A stretch of DNA of 27,110 nt, taken from contig CASFSH010000013.1 in assembly GCA_949297205.1 (NCBI GenBank), positions 1 to 27,110 on the forward strand, in the 5' to 3' direction. A program made the position numbers and the translations under genes. Below, piece after piece: positions 9,701-18,400 of this stretch. Origin of the DNA: an uncultured Bacillota bacterium (lineage in GTDB: Bacteria > Bacillota > Clostridia > UBA1381). The notes beneath the pieces are model-generated. The model had not been told where the DNA came from and did no database searches. It saw only the letters and a list, made by a program, of their open reading frames with translations. How positions within the stretch are numbered: the stretch's first letter is position 1; each line of letters opens with the position of its first letter.

Positions 9701-10436
9701 TTGCTTCGGCATTAATTGATGTTACTTCAGTTCTGTCATATGCATAGTTCCAGCCCGGATAGCCTCCGAAATAGGCATCGGTAGCACTACCCCATCTTGA
9801 TGCCGCTGACTCTTTCATCTGAAAAGTATTGGTTGAAATAAGCTTTTGCATCTGCGTATAACCGTCATTTGGCCATTTAGCAAGTGTCTGCATCTGTCCG
9901 TCAAGATAAAAGTTATTATAGTTTACACTGTCATTACCCGAAGCACCTACAGGAAGGCTTGAAAATGATGTTATTCCCTGTTCCCCCAAATCGAGCTGTC
10001 CGATATAATTTCTCACACTTTCGGGAAATCTGTCATACACTGCCTTGTCGGCTACAGGCTCAAACTTTGTTGCATCGAGCTCAACCGAGCCTTTAAATAT
10101 AACCTCTTCACCCTCTGCTCCACGGTAAGTTATCGGTGCTTTCTCAGTTCCGCTGTCTTCCTTTGAAAAGTTTACAGTTTTTAAAATTCTGTAATCTCCC
10201 TCATGAAAAATAACATCTATCGGAGTTTTTCCGTCATTGTGCCTTTTAACAACATTTCTTGCACCTTCAAGCGTCTTTAAAGGCTTATCGGCTGTACCGC
10301 TGTTTGCATCGTTACCGTTCGGGGAAACATGAATTTCAATTTTTTCAGCAGGACTCTCCTGTGCTTCCTCTGCCATTACAATTCCATTTGATGCAAAGCA
10401 CATAAGAGCCAAAAAAACGGATATTATTCTTTTCAT
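6738..10436 (-). CDS. Secreted right-handed beta-helix protein with fibronectin-like and lectin-like domains
   Basis: This 1232-residue protein has a signal peptide at 1-22. The beta-helix region at about 33-685 opens with IEIHVSPNGNDANSGT, the usual entry motif of secreted parallel beta-helix proteins. It then shows LAKWPNDGY (186-193) and many NN.F/NI turns. Likely functional residues lie in ASDMGAIYSGR (D468) and GVYWDDKLSG (D509, D510), which recur at nearly the same positions in the next upstream gene. Then come a fibronectin-III-like domain (about 690-785), a helical segment (about 790-860) and two concanavalin-like beta-sandwich domains (about 866-1035 and 1065-1232). The family includes glycosidases such as GH120/GH141 and polysaccharide lyases. 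Glycan cleavage is therefore likely, but family and substrate cannot be fixed here. The ribosome binding site is a weak AGCAGGTG; the gene lies 40 bp after its paralogue. Confidence 0.83.
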   Translation of the reverse strand: MKRIISVFLALMCFASNGIVMAEEAQESPAEKIEIHVSPNGNDANSGTADKPLKTLEGARNVVKRHNDGKTPIDVIFHEGDYRILKTVNFSKEDSGTEKAPITYRGAEGEEVIFKGSVELDATKFEPVADKAVYDRFPESVRNYIGQLDLGEQGITSFSSLPVGASGNDSVNYNNFYLDGQMQTLAKWPNDGYTQMQKLISTNTFQMKESAASRWGSATDAYFGGYPGWNYAYDRTEVTSINAEARQITINTKNCTTSKISQGDARYVIYNLMEEIDMPGEWYIDKSSKMLYYYPMFPLEGNSFEMSVMTEPLIKLTEISHINFSGITFTQTCGDAFNIKNINHVTFDKNTFKNIGRYGIFDTNKNECENYNVTISNSYFVDLGSIPITISGGNLATLEPSNILIYNCYFNNFGYERKSYSGTAVRGVGAKILNNVFCGSKGAAIQINGNNHEIMYNEIYDVCNEASDMGAIYSGRNLHYRGIKVRYNYIHDIIPDPVTAGLLCGVYWDDKLSGNYVEYNIFENIPRGTFMNGGSDHKVNNNIYVDCPSGIQVGTGGNNYIESQDLFIAALELADQNPIYYEQYPEMKTLDINYTIPRRNKFNDCLYVNTGFSLTSGEYIKYGDDDYSSQVSNIVMVDEFNDFKDAENGDYTIKEGSEILEKIPGLANIKMEEIGLVGEMKENWKADNFRKLYPKNGATEISASNVLLTWQIPGNACRYHVEVAEDAEFKNIVWETDTAFNYARPENIETGGKTYYWNVKAYTNATTHSFEYMAIGSAYTFTTSVLEQLDQIILTDVIKNADNLADGLVEGEESGQCEEGKLQPFLDLIAQAKTLNKKRYGAQIEVDEMAKKLEGATNSMPQYIHKGYGDMDKLLSSESFWMKDSEATVKDGMIDMQAGYFATAGNIENYELYRFKMKLEGEDGYATIAVRLSDMGTPWSGKKNYSFYFKKDLIEFQRYTGHGGGIIETYENNGLVPYGEWNEIEVAALDVEGGVQVILKSNGKVITNYLDESGALSAPGKLQFGITNIDSIQVKKSENTEPFDESTLKTGIKIYTEEDLVTVDKTELLKNENYTLANATVEATDGGLLIKGNEEKNESIAFSKKFDGNEVYDFDVKLNIDEAAQGFKMRSSYLEQSPVDEEFYNIEITKDTVSLIRHSLDGNQILCIYDNNKIKSGEWFNVKLCAYPTYNGMRVVMLADGEKIIDYTDMYSKIKSGYLKFVDNDAKGIEIR

Positions 10437-10476
10437 CTAAACACCTGCTTTCATTTTATGTGACATTTAATGTCTA

Positions 10477-13400
10477 TTATCTGAGTATTACAGAATCAAT
10501 TATAGGATTCATACCCTCCTTAGTGTTCCATACAAACACCTTAACTGTCCAGTTTTCATTCATTTCTCTGTCAACTGTAAATTCTGCATCTATCTCCATA
10601 TTCTTATTATCAAGGGGTTTATTTACCACCTGTACAAGTTTTTTGCCATCATCATATAACGCAGCAAACAGCTCTTGTGCCGTAACATTTTCATTAACCT
10701 TAACATCCATAAGCACGGAAAAACTGTTTTTCGCCTCATAAAAGTTCTCGATCACTGCCATATTTTCGTTGTCATAGAAAGAAATATTGCTGACAACACA
10801 AGGCTCTTCATATTTTGCAAAGCACATTCCGTAGATTGTAACCTGATGATGCTTTACCAGCTCACTGCCTGTATATATATTGGTAGTTTTTGCAAATGAA
10901 TATTTACCGTCATTTCCCCTTGTTGCGTTTGTACTTTCACCCAAGCTCTTTATAGACACAAGAGTTTTCTCAGGATTTACCGGAAGCTCATACTCATGCA
11001 TATAATAGAATAAATTTTCTTCATATGAACCGTCCCGCTTTGATCTTGCAACAGCCACCGCCGCACCATTTTTATTTGTCACTTCCGATACAACCTCTGT
11101 TTCAACATATTCCTCACTGCCGTCCGAATATACAAGCACTCCTGCCCATGTCATATCATAATTACGATATGAATACGGATTATGTCTTGAAGCAAGAATT
11201 CTCAAGGCTGAATATTTTCCGTCCGCAACATCAATCGTATCATATAAATTTGATGATGCTCTATATACTGTATTTATTGATGTACCATCTCTTAATCTCA
11301 GTTTATATTTTCTGCCGTTATGTAAAAGTACATTATCGGTCATTGTGTCTGTCCATTCATCCTGCCATATATCCTGCGTTTTGAACTGCTTTGAACTCAT
11401 TGCGGCTTGCTGTGACAAATACGCCGCATATCCGTTCCATGTCAACACCAAATCCGAAGAATATATTCTTGAAGCATTGACAAAAAGTGACGGCTCAACA
11501 GGAGCCCATACAAAGCATTCAATTCTTTTTTTCGCTGCGATAAGCTTATTGTAATTGGAAATCATCTTTTTTGTGATACCATTTTCTTCTGCCTCTGCAA
11601 TCAGCTTTTCAATTTCATCAATTTCACCGGCTTTTGAGTAATCAACTTCGCCGCCGGCATATAATGCATCAATTTTTTCAACAATCGGTAAAACCAGTGT
11701 TTTAATAAAGGAATCATTATTCTGTGTAAGTGTCATCGCAAATATAACAGCATTTGCTGATGCATAAATATCACTTGTCGGTAATTCTCCTGTTGCAAGC
11801 TTATAAAGCTTGATTCTTATTCCGTTATATTCTATAGTTTCAAGAACAGTTTTATCGGTTGAATGCATAAGCTTTCTTATTTTTAATGTACCGTCATCAT
11901 TTCTCAAAAGTTCATCTGTTTTGTAGGTTGCGTATTCTTTTCCGTTGTCAAAGTCATAGTTTGCATTTAATACATTAATTGCAACAAGCTTTTTTGTTCT
12001 GTCAGCTTTCACACTGTGCTGACCTATATATCCGAAAGCATCCGGCTTTGAAAATCTCGCAACCTTAATCTGTCTGCCGCTTGCCAATTGATTGGTCATA
12101 TAATTAAGAGGCATAATTTCAGCTTCCTCAGTCCCATCGGAATATTTTAAAATAATTCTTAAAAACTGACTTTCAATTGTACTTCTTCTTGTATTTGCAA
12201 GAATTTCAACAGTTTCATAATATCCCGGATTTACCTCAATATGTGTATACGGTGAATCTGACATTGTACATACCAGAGTATCATTCTTTGAACCATTTTC
12301 TACTGCTGACATTTCATAGGTTATACCGTTAAATGTCATTTTGTTTGTGTCTTGTTCTGTAAAATCAGCATCATTGTTCCAATAAGGAAGATTTATAAAT
12401 GAATCAAAGCAATATCCACTTGCACCGTATGACATCTGAGTATATTGACTTATTTTCGGCATATTATACATACCGCTTAAATCAACAGGAACATTCGCAC
12501 ACACTTTCTTTTCATTCAAAAGCTTATTATATTTTTCAATTCCCTCAATATTTTCTGTATATACATCATTTACTTCCAGAAGTTCAATAAGCTCTCTTAT
12601 TTCATCAAGCATATAATATGTAGAATAATCAAGGATTTCAGGTAGGTTATTCAGCTTTTCAATAAGCTCATTTTTAAGCTCTTCTTTATAATTATCGGTA
12701 TATGTATAGCCTGTAAATTCAGTTTCATACCCTGTTTTGGTTAAATCAATATCAGCCAAACGCGGAATTGAATTTAATACAAAACTTCCCTGCTTAATTG
12801 AATAATCGCCGTTTGCACTGTCAGTAAAATCAGCAAACGAAGAAACACGTCTGTTATTTATTCTTCTGTTAAGTCTGTCTGTATAGCCGTATTTTATATA
12901 ATTATTAGCCTCATATATCTGACAACCCGAATTTATCACAAGGTTATCATATATAAAGTTACCTCTCGGTAATGTTTTTTCCGGATCAGGATATTTTAAT
13001 GTCGGATATTCAACAAGTAACTCAGGATGTGCCTGTGTAAAAGCAATTGCCTCTTCAAAAAGTTCTGCTCTATAAGTTTCACCATTTCCGCCTGTTCCGA
13101 GATTTAGACCACTGTCGCAGTTTATTATAATGTTATCATGTACACTGTTGTCACTTCCGCCGTTCATAAAAACACCACGTTTTGAACCATCAATAAAATT
13201 ATGATGAATAGCAGTACCGCTCATTTTATCATCAAGATAAATACCTGATGTAAGATTTTCAAAAATCCATTCAGAACGAACGTCAACTATTCTGTTGAAT
13301 GCAACGGTATTACCTCTCTGAATAAGACTTCTTCCGGTATAAATCGCACCCATGTCGGCACTGTCACGGCATACATTTTCAATGTCATTATACACAATAT

Positions 13401-14760
13401 CAATATTCATTCCGCTGTAATTAATTGCTGAATGAGGCATATCCCTTAATGTGTTATTTGCAATAGTCATGCTGTGACCGCTTGCCGCCACACCGCCGGT
13501 ATAGGAACGTGCAACTTGTCCTGTTTTTTCAAAATAGTTGTTTACAATAGTATGATTATCAGGTATCAGTGTTGTGTAACCTGAACTTTTCAGATAAAAA
13601 CCAACATCTCCGATATTTTTTACGTTATTGTTCTTTAATTGTATATTCTTAAGAACTCCGCTTTTTTCATAACCGTAAACAGCTGTCTGTCCGATATTGT
13701 AAAAATCACAGTCGTCAACAGTAATATTGTTTCCGTTCATAACATTAATACCGTTTGCTCTTGTATTTTTAAATGTAATGCCTTTAAAATTAACGAAACT
13801 ACTGTTATTTACTTCAAAAAGAGGTTTGTTAAATGATGTAAGCTCAAATCTGTCTGTTTCTGAAATCTGTTCCTCACTGTAATAGTAAAGAATCTTATTT
13901 TCTCTGTCTATATAATATTCTCCGTCACAGTCAAGCTCTTCTATAAGATTCTGCACAAAATATGTAGCTTCCTCTATAATTCCACTATCATCAGACACAT
14001 GACCTGTTTCTGAAATTTTCATCTGTGAATTCGCACTGTCTACCGATTCAATAAAGCTTCTGCTGTAGCCCCAGTTAGCGCTTATAAATCCGTGTATTGA
14101 TATACTGTCTGTAACACCTGCCCAAAGCTGTGCTTTTTCCTGCGGTATCTTAATAATAAGATTGTCTTTATCAACAACATCGCTGTCTGCAACCTTTATA
14201 TATCCCTCGTTAGGATATCTTGAAAGAGTCTGAGTGTTATCATTTTTTATAAGTCTGTAGTAATCAGGGTATCTGTTTCCGGAACCTCCGTTTTTCATTT
14301 CTTCCATGTCAGCAAAATAACCGCTTATATCCATTGAGTAAACATTCTCACCACCTGACGGTAATTTCAAAAGCACATTTTCATCAGTTACAGCTGTAAA
14401 ATCTGCTCCGTCAAGCTCTTTACTTCCCTTTATAACAACCTCTGTTCCCTCACTTGCCATAATTGTCACAGGTGCTGCCTGTGTTCCTGTTATGCTCATT
14501 GAAATACTATTATCAAGATTATACTCACCTCCATGTATTTCAATGTTTATCGGTCTATTTTTAAATACAGTCTGATACATTGATATTTTTGAAATTGCCG
14601 CAGAAATTGTATTTACTGCTTTTTCTTCGTTTTCACCCGAATTAGTGTCACTTCCTGTCGGTGACACATGTATGGTTACCGGTTCGGCAGCTTGTACCGT
14701 TGCCGGTACATATCCCATTATCATCGTTAAAGCAATGAACAGTGATAAACCTTTTTTCAT
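10477..14760 (-). CDS. Secreted beta-helix protein with repeated beta-sandwich and helical-hairpin modules
   Basis: This 1427-residue protein starts at the ATG at 14760 (MKKGLSLFIALTMIMG), which has GGAGG at proper spacing and a normal signal peptide. A 35-residue upstream extension is open but is rejected. The beta-helix spans about 25-690 and begins with TIHVSPTGSDTNSG. It carries TLSRYPNEGY, ADMGAIYTGR (D469) and GIYLDDKMSG (D510, D511), collinear with the downstream paralogue. Next come a helical hairpin (about 693-755), a beta-sandwich module (about 757-1013, with LPYWNND, MTFNGITY, ETVEILANTRR and final IFAMTL), a second hairpin (about 1020-1082) and a second module (about 1090-1317, with LFVNASRIY, TDNVLLHNG and IDVADGKYSA). 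A C-terminal Ig-like domain (about 1321-1427) ends FVWNTKEGMNPIIDSVILR. It is probably a polysaccharide-active surface or released enzyme; the substrate is unknown. It heads the five-gene minus-strand cluster. Confidence 0.83.
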   Translation of the reverse strand: MKKGLSLFIALTMIMGYVPATVQAAEPVTIHVSPTGSDTNSGENEEKAVNTISAAISKISMYQTVFKNRPINIEIHGGEYNLDNSISMSITGTQAAPVTIMASEGTEVVIKGSKELDGADFTAVTDENVLLKLPSGGENVYSMDISGYFADMEEMKNGGSGNRYPDYYRLIKNDNTQTLSRYPNEGYIKVADSDVVDKDNLIIKIPQEKAQLWAGVTDSISIHGFISANWGYSRSFIESVDSANSQMKISETGHVSDDSGIIEEATYFVQNLIEELDCDGEYYIDRENKILYYYSEEQISETDRFELTSFNKPLFEVNNSSFVNFKGITFKNTRANGINVMNGNNITVDDCDFYNIGQTAVYGYEKSGVLKNIQLKNNNVKNIGDVGFYLKSSGYTTLIPDNHTIVNNYFEKTGQVARSYTGGVAASGHSMTIANNTLRDMPHSAINYSGMNIDIVYNDIENVCRDSADMGAIYTGRSLIQRGNTVAFNRIVDVRSEWIFENLTSGIYLDDKMSGTAIHHNFIDGSKRGVFMNGGSDNSVHDNIIINCDSGLNLGTGGNGETYRAELFEEAIAFTQAHPELLVEYPTLKYPDPEKTLPRGNFIYDNLVINSGCQIYEANNYIKYGYTDRLNRRINNRRVSSFADFTDSANGDYSIKQGSFVLNSIPRLADIDLTKTGYETEFTGYTYTDNYKEELKNELIEKLNNLPEILDYSTYYMLDEIRELIELLEVNDVYTENIEGIEKYNKLLNEKKVCANVPVDLSGMYNMPKISQYTQMSYGASGYCFDSFINLPYWNNDADFTEQDTNKMTFNGITYEMSAVENGSKNDTLVCTMSDSPYTHIEVNPGYYETVEILANTRRSTIESQFLRIILKYSDGTEEAEIMPLNYMTNQLASGRQIKVARFSKPDAFGYIGQHSVKADRTKKLVAINVLNANYDFDNGKEYATYKTDELLRNDDGTLKIRKLMHSTDKTVLETIEYNGIRIKLYKLATGELPTSDIYASANAVIFAMTLTQNNDSFIKTLVLPIVEKIDALYAGGEVDYSKAGEIDEIEKLIAEAEENGITKKMISNYNKLIAAKKRIECFVWAPVEPSLFVNASRIYSSDLVLTWNGYAAYLSQQAAMSSKQFKTQDIWQDEWTDTMTDNVLLHNGRKYKLRLRDGTSINTVYRASSNLYDTIDVADGKYSALRILASRHNPYSYRNYDMTWAGVLVYSDGSEEYVETEVVSEVTNKNGAAVAVARSKRDGSYEENLFYYMHEYELPVNPEKTLVSIKSLGESTNATRGNDGKYSFAKTTNIYTGSELVKHHQVTIYGMCFAKYEEPCVVSNISFYDNENMAVIENFYEAKNSFSVLMDVKVNENVTAQELFAALYDDGKKLVQVVNKPLDNKNMEIDAEFTVDREMNENWTVKVFVWNTKEGMNPIIDSVILR

Positions 14761-14792
14761 TTTAATCCTCCATTCCGCCGCAGATGCGGCGG
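14761..14792 (-). promoter_or_regulatory. GGAGG ribosome binding site and GC-rich palindrome before the beta-helix gene
   Basis: Just upstream of the ATG at 14760 the minus strand reads GGAGGATTAAA. A perfect 18-nt palindrome, CCGCCGCA-GA-TGCGGCGG, lies at 14775-14792. Its GC content contrasts with the AT-rich surroundings. The stem stops just short of the ribosome binding site, so it could stabilise the mRNA 5' end or pause transcription. It decides the start codon in favour of 14760. Confidence 0.6.
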
Positions 14793-14861
14793 CACAAATC
14801 CTAACGTGGAAAAGAAGCAAGCAGATTGCTCTTTTGAGGAGCGCCGACGTATGTTGATACT

Positions 14862-14903
14862 TCAAGCTCCGATAAAGGGCAAGATGCGCCGCTTATTTTT
14901 CAC
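14862..14903 (-). CDS. Possible 13-residue leader peptide
   Basis: A GTG at 14903 follows GGAGATTAAC and opens a short frame, VKNKRRILPFIGA, ending TGA at 14864-14862. It lies about 100 nt upstream of the beta-helix gene start, inside the duplicated leader. It could be a true leader peptide or the truncated beginning of a lost gene whose start was duplicated. No comparison was possible, so confidence is low. Confidence 0.3.
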   Translation of the reverse strand: MKNKRRILPFIGA

Positions 14904-14977
14904 GTTAATCTCCATTCTGCCGCTTACGCGTCAGCACAAATAGTAATGAAAGTGGTGACCTGCGGCTGTTTTTTTGA

Positions 14978-15193
14978 TATACTGCATCTAAGGAGAAAGA
15001 TGCACTACAAAGCACGGTTGCAAGAATGATTCTCACTGCCGTATATGCAATGCTTTCATCCGGTGAAGTATTTAACCCTACTGACCTGCACAGATTTGAT
15101 ATGCCCATCATACTCAAAGAAAATCAAGAAGCCAAGGCTGTTAAGCAGGCGATTAAACTTCTGAAGTCGAAAGGGATCACTTCTATCACTTGA
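14978..15193 (+). pseudogene. 3' remnant of an unidentified, possibly transposase, gene
   Basis: The plus-strand frame from the stop at 14975-14977 to the TGA at 15191-15193 encodes about 71 natural-looking residues. These include KDALQSTVARMILTAVYAML, SSGEVFNPTDLHRFDMP and EAKAVKQAIKLLKSKGI. There is no start codon with a ribosome binding site. The same frame continues to the left only after an in-frame stop (SNESGDLRLFF*), so it looks like the C-terminal end of a broken gene. A hairpin-plus-T-run terminator follows closely on the same strand. The helical, charged C-terminus next to other element-like sequence suggests a transposase, but I could not name the family. Confidence 0.45.
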
Positions 15194-15221
15194 TGTGCTT
15201 TGTAAAATTTTTCGCCTTGTT

Positions 15222-15250
15222 AAAGGCTTTGTTTGTATGCCTTTTTTTAT
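15222..15250 (+). terminator. Rho-independent terminator after the plus-strand remnant
   Basis: The stem AAAGGC (15222-15227) pairs with GCCTTT (15239-15244) around an 11-nt loop and is followed by further T. An upstream GCCTT (15214-15218) could pair with the same left arm instead. The position, about 30 nt after the TGA at 15193, fits the original 3' end of the broken gene. Confidence 0.55.
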
Positions 15251-15372
15251 TTAAGCTGTATTATTGGTCTCTTTCACATTAATTCTTCCTCTCATTCAAA
15301 AATTGCAAATTATCATTATCATTTTACAGCTCTTGTCATACAAAAGCTCTAAAATAACAAAGATAATATTTC

Positions 15373-15404
15373 TTGTGCAAAGCGGATTTCTCCGCTTTGC
15401 ACAA
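15373..15404 (-). terminator. 14-bp perfect hairpin after the SGNH protein gene
   Basis: The arms TTGTGCAAAGCGGA (15373-15386) and TCCGCTTTGCACAA (15391-15404) pair perfectly around a TTTC tetraloop, 34 bp past the stop at 15439. It probably ends or protects the SGNH-protein mRNA, although no clean T-run follows on either strand. The rest of 15194-15438 holds only the plus-strand terminator and AT-rich sequence. Confidence 0.5.
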
Positions 15405-15438
15405 ATAATACCTGTTTCATTCTTTCAAAAAATTCTAA

Positions 15439-18400
15439 TCAATCTCTGTCAACAAGGAAATATCCTATTCCGAAGGTTGCATCTGTTGCACTTGCATTCG
15501 GTGTAGTTGTTGTGATTGTGATTGTATGTTCAGTATCTTCAAGGCCTGTGATAATAGCCTTCTGGCACTTATACATTGAAAAGCTAGAGTGAAGGTCGAT
15601 TGTACCTGTCTTTTCGCCGTCTATAACATATGTTGCTTTACCACCGTTTTTACCAACCAATGTATACATACCAAGCTCTGTACCCTTAAATGTAAAGGTC
15701 ATTTCAGCTCCTATAGCCTTAGTAGCCATAAATCCTTCAGGGAATGCATCAACTTCAATTGTATCCCAGTAGCCTTCGTTTGCACTGTCTGCTCTTGTTA
15801 AAGCCCAGTTAGCATCATACATACCGTAAATACTTGGAATCATCTTCGGATTTGCATAAGTAATGTTACTTACAGTTTCCGGTGCAATAACTGTTTCTCT
15901 GATATATGTATTAGTCTCATTTGTCATAAGACCGTACATCCATTCAGCACAAAGCCTTCCGCCTGCAGCTGTGAAGTGTGTTCCGTCTGATTCAACAATA
16001 TTTGACCAGTCATATTCTGCATCTCCTGCTGTCTGCTGTGCTCTTGCATATACGTCAAAGTCCATCATAGGAATATCATACTTTTCGAGTAAATTTGCAA
16101 GTGCGTCAACTGCTAAAGAGTTGTCAGGAACTGTTACAGTTTCACCGTCAGCATTTACAATAGTAACCTCGCTCTTACACATTGGATTCCAGTAGATAAT
16201 TACAGGAACGTGTTCATTTGCCAAAGCTCTCTTGATAACATTTTCATGATATGAAACGATTTCAGCTGATTTTTCTTCTCTTGTTGCATCTGTCTTTAAA
16301 GAATTTGCATCGTTCGGATAGAATTCAACAAACAAAATATCAGGATTTGTTTTGATTACATCATCAAATCTGTACATTCCGAGGAACATTGATGTACCGC
16401 CAACGCCAAAGTTTTTATCTTCAACCGACGCACCCGAACTTGCTCTTTGAAGAGAAAGAAGTTCTGTAAGCGGCTTTGTAACATTATTACCTGCTGTCTG
16501 AGAATCACCGAAATATGCTATTTTAATGTCTTTTGAGTTATCAACAACATTGTCATAACCATAAGTCTTATTTAAAACAATAACATCCTGCACAGGCTTC
16601 ATTTCATTGATACTGCTCCAGATGAACGCCTTTAAAGTCCAGTTCTTATTCATTTTCACATTGCCTACTGTGATAACTTTTTCAACATCACCTGCTTCAA
16701 TTTCACCTGTCATTGCAACAAGTCTTCTGTTATCATCATATACTGCAAGAACCATCTTGCCTTCAGCATTGTCATAATTCTTGTTAAGTTTTCCTCTTAC
16801 AACAAAGTTGTCGCTCTGTGTTTCATAGAAATTCTTCAAGTCTACAAAGTTGTCATCATCAGAAATCACAACATCGTCAAATGATAACGGTCTTAAAACT
16901 GTTACTCTCTGGTTATAAGAAATTCTATTTCCGATAACTACCTTAACTGCATTTACAACATCAAAGTCCATATCGTGAGCAAATGAAAGCTTAATACCTG
17001 TGATTTTATCACCTGTCATGATATTTTCAGCATTAACTTTAACATTTGTTTCTACTGTATCCTTTAATACTGTGTAGCTTGTATTTATATCTTCCGGAAT
17101 TGCTCTGTCTAATGTAAGCTCAATATATGCATTATCTGTATCGTTATAGGTCTTAACCTTTGTTACTTCTGCAAAGTATGGTAATAATTCGTAATATGCA
17201 TCAATTCCTTCAATTGCATTTACATCAATACCTACACTTTCTAAAACTTCAATATTTTCAGCAATTGACTTCATGCTGTTATATGAAGAAGGTGCATTTT
17301 CAAGAGTTGCAAGTGCCGCTTTGATTGCATCAACATAATGAGCATACTTTTTGGCAAGATTTTCCTTTGTTGTCACAAGTGACATCGCAAAGGTGTGGAT
17401 TCTGTGATCTTCATTTGCTGAACCGTCTTTTTCAATATCATAAACACCTGTTGTTTTATTGTAAACTGCTTTAGCTTTTTTATCAAGATATTTGATTTCC
17501 TTTAATGTTCTTGTCTCATCTGTCATTATTTCATAATGATGCAGATAATAAGCTGTTGTGCCCGGTTTGCCAAATTCATTCTTATATACCTTAATTGAAT
17601 CATCGGAATATGTATCTGAAACCTGCACCGGAGCTGATTCAACATATACTTCTCCGTCTTCATATACCAAAACAGCACCAACTGTCATATCATAATTACA
17701 ATATGTATATGTATAATCTCTGTTTGCAAGAATATTGATTGCGGCATAATTTCCGTCAACAACATCTATTGATTTATAAGCGGCAGTTCCTGTTCCCCTT
17801 AAGATAGAATAGTATTCCACACCGCGACCGTCATTCAGTCCGTCAACAACTCTTAATTTGTAGTTGTAACCGTTATGCTCCAAAACGTTATCTGTCATAA
17901 CTTCTGTCCAAGGAACTTTCCAGATATCCTTGCTCTTGAATTCCTTGGAGTTGATAGCATTACCTGACATAAAAGCAACATAACCATTTGCCGAGTCAAC
18001 TTCAGGGTCTGATTCATAAATTCTACTACTATTTACAAACAAATCAGGTTCAACAACATCTGCCACATATCCGTCAATTTTTTTAACTGCTGCAAGATAC
18101 TTGTCATAATCTGTGATATACTTTGTGTTTATACCATTTGCAAGTAACTCTTCAACAATAGCTTTAGCATTTTCTACAACACCCCTGTTAGCGTAGGTTA
18201 CATTATCAGGAATTGCGGCAATTGCTTCATTTGCAGCAGTTGCGGCATGCTTAGAATATTCTGCAATCGATTGAACAAGTGTCATTGCGTAAATAGCCGC
18301 TGTATAGTAGAAGTCACCTCTGTTTGCTACCTTTGTGTAGCCTGTGTGAACAGCTGCATCATAAGGAACATAATTTCCCTCTGCATCCTTTGTGTATTCC

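Larger units (their letters stand above)
14752..14946 (-). repeat. Diverged direct repeat carrying ribosome binding site and start codon
   Basis: Two segments of about 53 bp, at 14752-14804 and 14895-14946, align with one 1-bp gap and agree at about three quarters of positions. Shared blocks include TTTTTCA, TTAATC, TCCATTC, GCCGC and GCACAAAT (plus strand). On the minus strand each copy ends in a Shine-Dalgarno-like sequence, a start codon (ATG in the first, GTG in the second) and an AAA codon. This looks like a duplicated translation-initiation leader, probably brought in by a mobile element (inference). Confidence 0.6.

Noticed and set aside
14761..14865. N-terminal extension of the beta-helix protein to an ATG at 14865
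   Set aside because: The extension has no ribosome binding site and crosses the duplicated leader and palindrome. The ATG at 14760 has GGAGG and begins a normal signal peptide.
14905..15117. 70-residue minus-strand ORF
   Set aside because: It lies antisense to the natural-looking plus-strand remnant, has no ribosome binding site and shows no recognisable motif.
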